A DNA stretch of 10,634 bases from an uncultured Chthoniobacterales bacterium (GTDB lineage Bacteria; Verrucomicrobiota; Verrucomicrobiia; Chthoniobacterales; CAKUMP01): assembly GCA_934667795.1 (NCBI GenBank), contig CAKUMP010000059.1:1-10634 (forward strand), written 5' to 3'. The stretch's first letter is position 1. Each line of letters begins with the position of its first letter. Under the pieces are notes generated by a model. The model was not told the DNA's origin. It ran no database searches and was given only the letters and a program-made list of their open reading frames with translations. Of this stretch, positions 5,732 to 10,634 are shown piece after piece. A program made the translations under genes and the position numbers.

Positions 5732-6754
5732 TCAGAAGGAAGCCGTCGGTTTTCCAAAATCTTTCCTCTCCGCATTATCCTCTTCCAGCGCATACCCCAT
5801 CCAGTCGAGGGAATCAAAAATCATTTGTTGAACTGATTCTACTGGCGGACGGGAATGTGGCCCCGGATACGTTTTTTCTGTGACAGGTACAGAGGCGGTA
5901 GCAACAAGCTGCTGACGCGCAGAGAGCGGAATCAGTTCATCCGGCTCTACCCACAGAAAAAGTAATTTTTCCATTTTAACCGCACCTAAATGATCCAATG
6001 GCTCAAAAGCGGACATCCACCAGGCACCAAACTTTGCCACGATTGGAACAAGCACCTTGGAGTCCGGATAAACATGACGCAGAAGTCCATTTAACATCAT
6101 CGAAATATTGCCCCCGGCCATCACAAATGTCCCACTGCGAAACCGTGGTTCCTCCGCCAGTAATGTTGTCCCCACAATTCCTCCATAACTAATCCCCATG
6201 TAATCAATCCGATCCTGATCCACCTCCGGCTGAGCGCAGAGATAATCCACAAGCATTCGCGTTTCTGCCACCAGCCTGGCTGCCCGTTCACGAGGTTCAT
6301 ACACTTTTTCAAAAAAATTCTGTTCCCCTTTTGCTCGTCGATCCCCTCTTCCATATTGTTCCGGCATAATCATGATCACTCCGCGATTCGCAAAAAGGGG
6401 TGCCAGCCGCTCAAAAAAAGTCATTCGCTGACCGACACCATAATTCACAATCACACACCCATATCCCCTCTCCGGCACAGGTCCGGGAGGATAAGTGACG
6501 CGACAGGGCAATGCGTTTCCTTCCCAGTCCGTCAATATGATACTCCCCCATCCCGTCACCGGATCAACTTGTTTTAGAAGGCTCTCATCACCAAAAGACA
6601 CAAATTGTCCTTTATCTGCATAGAGGCCCAACAATTTTTTATCATCATTTTGTTTCCAAAGCACCAGACTGAGTAGGGAGACAATCAGCAGGGAAAGAAC
6701 AACCAGTCCGGTTAATTTGATGAAACGGAAGATGCGGGAAAAAGAACATTCCAT
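5732..6754 (-). CDS. Membrane-anchored alpha/beta hydrolase
   Basis: Predicted serine hydrolase (esterase, lipase or thioesterase type) held in the inner membrane by one N-terminal helix (about 12-34), so the catalytic domain probably faces the periplasm. The 340 residues contain the nucleophile elbow GISYGG (Ser189 at 187-192), an Asp in VEPDELIP (Asp272) and a His in YPGPHSRPP (His300), giving a complete Ser-Asp-His triad in normal order. VIVNYGVGQ (101-109) is the likely oxyanion-hole strand and loop. The general look is of the dienelactone-hydrolase/acetyl-xylan-esterase-like group; the substrate cannot be told. The ATG at 6754 is forced: a TGA lies in frame just upstream, and the next Met is residue 111, after the anchor. 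The gene therefore begins 43 bp inside the C45 hydrolase gene and lacks its own ribosome site, which suggests translational coupling. Confidence 0.85.
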   Translation of the reverse strand: MECSFSRIFRFIKLTGLVVLSLLIVSLLSLVLWKQNDDKKLLGLYADKGQFVSFGDESLLKQVDPVTGWGSIILTDWEGNALPCRVTYPPGPVPERGYGCVIVNYGVGQRMTFFERLAPLFANRGVIMIMPEQYGRGDRRAKGEQNFFEKVYEPRERAARLVAETRMLVDYLCAQPEVDQDRIDYMGISYGGIVGTTLLAEEPRFRSGTFVMAGGNISMMLNGLLRHVYPDSKVLVPIVAKFGAWWMSAFEPLDHLGAVKMEKLLFLWVEPDELIPLSARQQLVATASVPVTEKTYPGPHSRPPVESVQQMIFDSLDWMGYALEEDNAERKDFGKPTASF

Positions 6755-8568
6755 GAGTAAGAGCGATAAGGTTCATTGCAGGCGGGCCCGTTGCGGGAGG
6801 CATCGGCTACCACCAGATGAAGGTTTTGTGGTTCAAAAATAACGTTATGCAAATTTGATTTCATCGCTACCGGACGTTTAATAATTTCGATCAAGGAATC
6901 ACGATCGATTGTTCCATACTCGGCTTTCACACGTTCGACCAGTTTTTCATACCGCCCGGAACCGGAAAGAAGTACGGCATGATCGACCGGCTGTTGGAGT
7001 TGCTCATGAAATTCACCTGGAGCAAAAGTTTCAAATTTCTCTGGTGTTGCTGCAATTCCGATTGCAGAAGGTCCTTTGCCATCACTGAGGACATAATAAT
7101 ACTCACAGGTTCGCGGGCTTTCCCGCATAAAAGTTTCGACCTCCGCCAATGTCGAAAAATCTTCCAGTCCCTGTCGAATCAACAGACTCATGGGAATCCC
7201 ATCCCAATCCCCCTGCCCGGCTCCGCCCATTTCCCCAATCGCTACCTGATGCTCATTCATCCCTGTCACGGAACCAATAAAACCAAGATAGCCCACTGTA
7301 ACAAAACGGTTTTTCTCTGGCTGATCAACCGCCATCACGACTGCTTCATCCTGAAGTCCTACACCCACCATATAATCCAGCACCCGGGCATGCAGCAACG
7401 TCCCGTCCTTGGTCGCATCTCCCATCAGCGCGACTCCACTACAATGAAAAAATTCCGGAAAAATATTCATCATCTGTACAAGCTCCAATGACACCCCCGC
7501 ACCATCCGCAAGTCCTCGCATTTCTTCAAAATAAGCGGGCTGGATGAAGGGACGTTGACGTTCAATCAGTTTTTTTGCTTCTGCAGGAAACCATAAGCCT
7601 TCCTTAATGGAATAAAGCAGCCCTACACCATAAACAAGTCTTCGCCCCATCCGTTTCACTCCCTCCCCAGCAAGCGCACCGTGCTGGGCACCTATTTCAT
7701 AAGGCGTTCCGCTAAGATACATCTGACGATGCCCCCCATCCACTTTCATCCAGCCATTGCCCGATCGTGTCAGCCCGTCTGCCAAACGAGGGACCGGTGT
7801 AAAGGAATAGGTCCCGATGCGAATTGCTTCCGCCAGGGACAACATCAGTTCCTCTCCGGAAACAGAAACGACTTCCCGGTCTTTTGTTTTTTTATGTAAA
7901 TCAAAAACCAAAGGATCATTCATCCCATGAATCGTCGAAATCCTGGCGTTCCACTCGCCAGCCTGAAGATCCATTTTAGAAAGGGCACCATTCGAAAAAA
8001 CTTCCATCATTCCCTGCTCGATTTTAACCCGCCAGCAAGGACGACCATTTTTAAAAAAATATCCGGTAAGTCGAGGTCGAGTGACCCATAAAAGTCCGAT
8101 ACGTTCCACAAAAGATAATCGCGGTAAAAGAGCTGCAGCTTCAGACAATGCATCTTGCACTGGCGTCGGATCCACCACGGCAGCATGAAAAGCTGCTCCA
8201 GTTCCCGCATGAAGTGTAACTCCATCTTCCGTACAAAAAATCGAAACAGGCGTTTCCTGGCGACCATCAATATGCAGCGTAATCTGTCGTGTGTCTCCCT
8301 CCCGTCCAAACTGCAACCCACCACTCCGTTTCTTGTTTGTATTTTTTGATATATGCTCCATCGCCAGCACCCACGTCGCCACCCCATCCCCAAAAGGCGA
8401 TTCCGGCCAGGCACCAGACTCCACCGTCTCCAAAAGATAATCTACGCTCTTCCAAAATACCCCAATCGACACCCCACCATAAACCAAAGCCATAAATACA
8501 AAAACAGCCACTATCCGCGACAGAAACCTCCATACATTTTTACGAACAGAACGTACTTTCATTTTCAT
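6712..8568 (-). CDS. Membrane-anchored C45-family Ntn hydrolase/acyltransferase with extra N-terminal domain
   Basis: The C-terminal half (about 283-618) resembles peptidase family C45, the acyl-CoA:6-aminopenicillanate acyltransferase group of N-terminal-nucleophile hydrolases. Visible features are YLSGTPYEIGAQHG (284-297), FEEMRGLADGAG (347-358), HCSGVALMGDATKDGTLLHA (375-394) with Cys376 as the expected self-cleavage nucleophile, and NLHNVIFEPQNLHLVVADA (572-590) near the end. These enzymes cleave or transfer amide-bound acyl groups. The N-terminal part is unusual: a membrane helix (about 16-37) and then some 240 residues with no domain I recognise. If the family mechanism holds, cleavage before Cys376 would split the protein into an anchored 375-residue chain and a 243-residue chain. 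The start is ATG 8568 (ATG 8562 also possible), with no strong ribosome site. It overlaps the alpha/beta hydrolase gene by 43 bp. Confidence 0.8.
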   Translation of the reverse strand: MKMKVRSVRKNVWRFLSRIVAVFVFMALVYGGVSIGVFWKSVDYLLETVESGAWPESPFGDGVATWVLAMEHISKNTNKKRSGGLQFGREGDTRQITLHIDGRQETPVSIFCTEDGVTLHAGTGAAFHAAVVDPTPVQDALSEAAALLPRLSFVERIGLLWVTRPRLTGYFFKNGRPCWRVKIEQGMMEVFSNGALSKMDLQAGEWNARISTIHGMNDPLVFDLHKKTKDREVVSVSGEELMLSLAEAIRIGTYSFTPVPRLADGLTRSGNGWMKVDGGHRQMYLSGTPYEIGAQHGALAGEGVKRMGRRLVYGVGLLYSIKEGLWFPAEAKKLIERQRPFIQPAYFEEMRGLADGAGVSLELVQMMNIFPEFFHCSGVALMGDATKDGTLLHARVLDYMVGVGLQDEAVVMAVDQPEKNRFVTVGYLGFIGSVTGMNEHQVAIGEMGGAGQGDWDGIPMSLLIRQGLEDFSTLAEVETFMRESPRTCEYYYVLSDGKGPSAIGIAATPEKFETFAPGEFHEQLQQPVDHAVLLSGSGRYEKLVERVKAEYGTIDRDSLIEIIKRPVAMKSNLHNVIFEPQNLHLVVADASRNGPACNEPYRSYSWNVLFPASSVSSN

Positions 8569-8734
8569 CCGACAAAGTACCTGATTTAAATAGCAAGCAC
8601 ACGAAATATTTTTAAAATGAAGTAACGCAGAGAAGTATAAAGCTATTCATTATTTACTTATAGACAATTTTTCAACTTCTCTTTCAATCAATACGATGAT
8701 TTTTTATCAAAAAAATTCACTCATTTTATAAAGG

Positions 8735-8747
8735 GCAAAGCCTTTGC
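8735..8747. repeat. 13-bp palindrome GCAAAGCCTTTGC
   Basis: Perfect arms GCAAAG and CTTTGC flank one central base. It could form a small hairpin at the end of the msbA-lpxL transcript on the minus strand; an AT-rich stretch follows, but not a clean T run. Confidence 0.4.
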
Positions 8748-8777
8748 GTGAAACGAGTTCCTTTGTTGCCAACGGGT

Positions 8778-8794
8778 CCTCGGCGCTCCCGAGG
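8778..8794. terminator. Weak candidate terminator hairpin after the lpxL-like gene
   Basis: CCTCGG (8778-8783) pairs with CCGAGG (8789-8794) around a 5-nt loop. It lies 8 bp past the stop of the acyltransferase gene on the minus strand. No T run follows directly, so termination here would need Rho or the second palindrome further on. Confidence 0.35.
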
Positions 8795-8802
8795 GGGATG
8801 TG

Positions 8803-9750
8803 TTACTTCGCCCTAAGTGCTTCGAAACGTTTGCTTCGATTTGCGTAACTAGGGTACTCGATTTTCGCGTCTTCTGGCAAAAACCGCCAGTGTTTATATG
8901 CCCAGATCCAAAACTCCGGATGTTCACGCACGATGTTTTCAAAGAAGTCCCAGCAAAGTTGAATTTTTTCCTGTGTGGTCATATTTTCTTTAAATTCAAA
9001 AGGCGGGTAAATGACCATTTTGACGCGCCCATCCGGCTGTGGCCAGGTAATCACCGGGGAAACAGAACAACCTAATTTCTCATGCATCACCGCATGCATG
9101 ATACTCACCGAAATCTCCCGGTCAAAAAATGTCACAACCGTACTTGGCATCCGTGGGTCAATCGTCAGATCCGGCAACATTCCCACACATCCTCCCGCTT
9201 TCAGGACTTTATACAAGCGGATCATCGCGCCTTTGCGTGAAATATAGTGATTCCCGCTCCGGCTCCGACAACGCAGAAATTCTTTTCCTACTTTTTCATT
9301 TTTAAATTCCTGTGCGACAAAATACATTTCGCGTCCCAGGAATCCCACTGCCAGACCGCTCCATTCGAAGGCCCCAAAATGGGGGCAAATTAAAAGCCGC
9401 GTATCCCCTTCTTTTCCTAAATACTCTTCTCCTTCTATCTGGATGTAATCCCGAAAATTTTCTGTATTCAGATTTGCTGACCAGAAAGAATCAAAAAAAT
9501 TCCGGGCCATTGTCTGGATCGCGGTGCGTGCAATTTTCCGACGTTCCGATTCATTGAATTTGTCACCAAATGCAATTCGAAGGTTTTCTTCTGCCAGTTT
9601 TCTTCCTCGTTTATCAAAAAAGAAAAAAAATGTTCCTGCCAGGTTTGCCAATAACAGCGTCATTTTGCGTGGCATGCGTTCCACCATTCTTATCAGCAAC
9701 CATAACCCCTTTGCTTCGAGCACATGCCGCCAGCGTTTCCAGTCCTTCAT
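8803..9750 (-). CDS. lpxL: LpxL/HtrB-family lipid A biosynthesis acyltransferase
   Basis: Inner-membrane enzyme expected to transfer a secondary acyl chain from acyl-ACP to a lipid A precursor in the late Raetz pathway. The 315 residues match the family length. An N-terminal hydrophobic anchor (about 32-45) follows a basic stretch. The catalytic HX4E motif is present as HFGAFE (His124, Glu129) in LLICPHFGAFEWSGLA, followed by MLPDLTIDP (191-199) and the conserved end FWIWAYKHWRF (280-290). At the position where many members have Asp-Gln, this protein has Asp194-Leu195. The ATG shares one base with the stop of the upstream ABC transporter gene (TAATG), so the two are translationally coupled and probably act together. 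The acyl chain and acceptor position cannot be read from sequence, and a related acyltransferase for another lipid is possible. Confidence 0.9.
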   Translation of the reverse strand: MKDWKRWRHVLEAKGLWLLIRMVERMPRKMTLLLANLAGTFFFFFDKRGRKLAEENLRIAFGDKFNESERRKIARTAIQTMARNFFDSFWSANLNTENFRDYIQIEGEEYLGKEGDTRLLICPHFGAFEWSGLAVGFLGREMYFVAQEFKNEKVGKEFLRCRSRSGNHYISRKGAMIRLYKVLKAGGCVGMLPDLTIDPRMPSTVVTFFDREISVSIMHAVMHEKLGCSVSPVITWPQPDGRVKMVIYPPFEFKENMTTQEKIQLCWDFFENIVREHPEFWIWAYKHWRFLPEDAKIEYPSYANRSKRFEALRAK

Positions 9751-10634
9751 TAGTCAGCTAATACTGGTAAAGGATTTTCCTCACGATGACTAAACTGCAG
9801 GTCATACAAGCGACGGTACTGCGGAGAAATCTCCAGAAGTTCCTCATGACGCCCAACTGCTTCCACCTTTCCTGCCTGCATCACCACAATTTTGTCCGAC
9901 TTCAGAATCGTGGACAACCGGTGTGCGATGGCGATCACCGTTTTGCCTTTTGCCAGATTTTCCAGTGCGTTTTGAATTTTCTTTTCGCTTTCGGTATCCA
10001 GGGCAGACGTGGCTTCATCCAGCAATAAAATCGGAGCATTTCTTAAGATTGCGCGTGCGATAGACACCCTTTGTTGCTGTCCACCGGACAACAGACATCC
10101 TTTGTCCCCTACTACAGTCTCGTACTCATCAGGCTGTTCTAAAATAAAATCATGTGCATACGCCTGCTGTGCCGCCCGCTCCACATCCTCCTTCGTCGCA
10201 TCCAGTTTTCCGTATAAAATATTATTGTAAATCGTATCATGAAACAAAAACGTATCCTGATTCACGATCCCGATATGTTCGCGCAAGCTTTGCTGCGTCA
10301 ATTTACGAATATCATGTCCGTCCACGAAAATCCGACCTTTGTCCGGATCATAAAACCGCAACAATAGCGAAAACAGGGTGCTTTTTCCGGCACCGCTGGG
10401 GCCCACAAGCGCATACGTTTTTCCTGGTTCAATATCCAGATTCAGTTTTTCCACCGCATGCGTGCCCGGGGTATAGGAAAAACTCACATTTTTATACACC
10501 ACATGCCCACGCCCATTTTCCAGCTTGATCGCATTTTCATCGTCTTGAATTTCGCTCTGCGCTTCCATCAACTCAAACACCTTCGTTGTCGCAGCCAGAC
10601 ACTTCTGCATCAAAATGTGAATACGACTTAACAT
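9750..10634 (-). CDS. msbA: MsbA-type ABC exporter, ATP-binding half (5' end beyond the window)
   Basis: C-terminal part of a fused membrane/ATPase exporter, probably the lipid A flippase given its coupling to an LpxL-type gene. The visible 294 residues begin with the end of the last membrane helix and linker (about 1-40), then a complete nucleotide-binding domain: an A-loop Tyr near SFSYTPG (51-57), Walker A GPSGAGKST (78-86), Q-loop NQDTFLF (125-131), signature LSGGQ (182-186), Walker B ILLLDEATSALD (202-213) and H-loop His238 in IAIAHRLST. All catalytic residues are present. The Met at the very edge is only an internal residue; the family is about 580-600 residues, so roughly half is missing. 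The stop TAA overlaps the next ATG by one base. Other type-I ABC exporters cannot be excluded from this half alone. Confidence 0.88.
   Translation of the reverse strand: MLSRIHILMQKCLAATTKVFELMEAQSEIQDDENAIKLENGRGHVVYKNVSFSYTPGTHAVEKLNLDIEPGKTYALVGPSGAGKSTLFSLLLRFYDPDKGRIFVDGHDIRKLTQQSLREHIGIVNQDTFLFHDTIYNNILYGKLDATKEDVERAAQQAYAHDFILEQPDEYETVVGDKGCLLSGGQQQRVSIARAILRNAPILLLDEATSALDTESEKKIQNALENLAKGKTVIAIAHRLSTILKSDKIVVMQAGKVEAVGRHEELLEISPQYRRLYDLQFSHREENPLPVLAD

Larger units (their letters stand above)
8569..8802. other. Intergenic gap between lpxL-like and C45 genes, with sharp composition change
   Basis: The half next to the C45 gene (about 8570-8730) is very AT-rich and probably holds that gene's promoter, though I could not pick convincing hexamers. 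The half next to the acyltransferase stop (about 8731-8802) is clearly richer in GC and holds two inverted repeats. No gene is supported here; an open frame across 8721-8942 on the minus strand lies mostly over the acyltransferase gene. Confidence 0.5.

Noticed and set aside
8811..8835. Similarity between CCCTAAGTGCTTCGAA near the lpxL-like 3' end and the array unit
   Set aside because: Only nine bases (CCCTAAGTG) match in register; the rest lies within codons of the acyltransferase. Probably chance.
8721..8942. 73-codon minus-strand open frame after the lpxL-like gene
   Set aside because: Most of it overlaps the acyltransferase gene in another frame, with no domain or ribosome site.

Overview
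The window looks like chromosomal DNA of a Gram-negative, outer-membrane-bearing bacterium. It carries an MsbA-type lipid A flippase, an LpxL/HtrB-type lipid A acyltransferase and a TonB/ExbB/ExbD (or TolA/TolQ/TolR) energy-transduction set. The combination of Rex, a Bat-operon-like membrane protein with a Gly/Gln-rich tail, C45-type Ntn hydrolases and a tRNA gene without encoded CCA suggests a PVC-like or neighbouring phylum (for example Verrucomicrobiota/Kiritimatiellota). That placement is an impression from protein style, not a proven assignment.

Left part (1-3051, all minus strand): the order of transcription is rex, a TonB/TolA-like gene, exbB/tolQ, exbD/tolR, running off the left edge. 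rex has a sigma70-like promoter whose -10 lies almost on the start codon. A perfect 9-bp inverted repeat with Rex half-sites covers that promoter, but its half-sites are about one helical turn further apart than in a canonical Rex operator.

Middle part (3052-4006) is mostly non-coding. A 36-bp tandem repeat array (15 clear copies plus a decayed one, 3103-3673) is followed by three consecutive inverted repeats with 4-nt gaps, another nested inverted repeat, and a tRNA-Phe(GAA) gene on the minus strand. A plus-strand gene then encodes a three-helix membrane protein with a long coiled coil and a Gly/Gln-rich tail (4007-5623); it is the only plus-strand gene.

Right part (5732-10634, all minus strand): the order of transcription is an ABC exporter (MsbA type, truncated by the right edge), an LpxL-type acyltransferase coupled to it by a TAATG overlap, a 234-bp gap, a membrane-anchored C45 (acyl-CoA:6-APA acyltransferase-like) Ntn hydrolase with a large unrecognised N-terminal region, and a membrane-anchored alpha/beta hydrolase whose start lies 43 bp inside the C45 gene. 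The first two genes belong to lipid A assembly. The two anchored hydrolases are probably a functional pair of unknown substrate.

The items most worth a second look are the wide-spaced Rex operator on a near-leaderless rex promoter, the tandem array with its hairpin cluster, and the overlapping C45/alpha-beta hydrolase pair.
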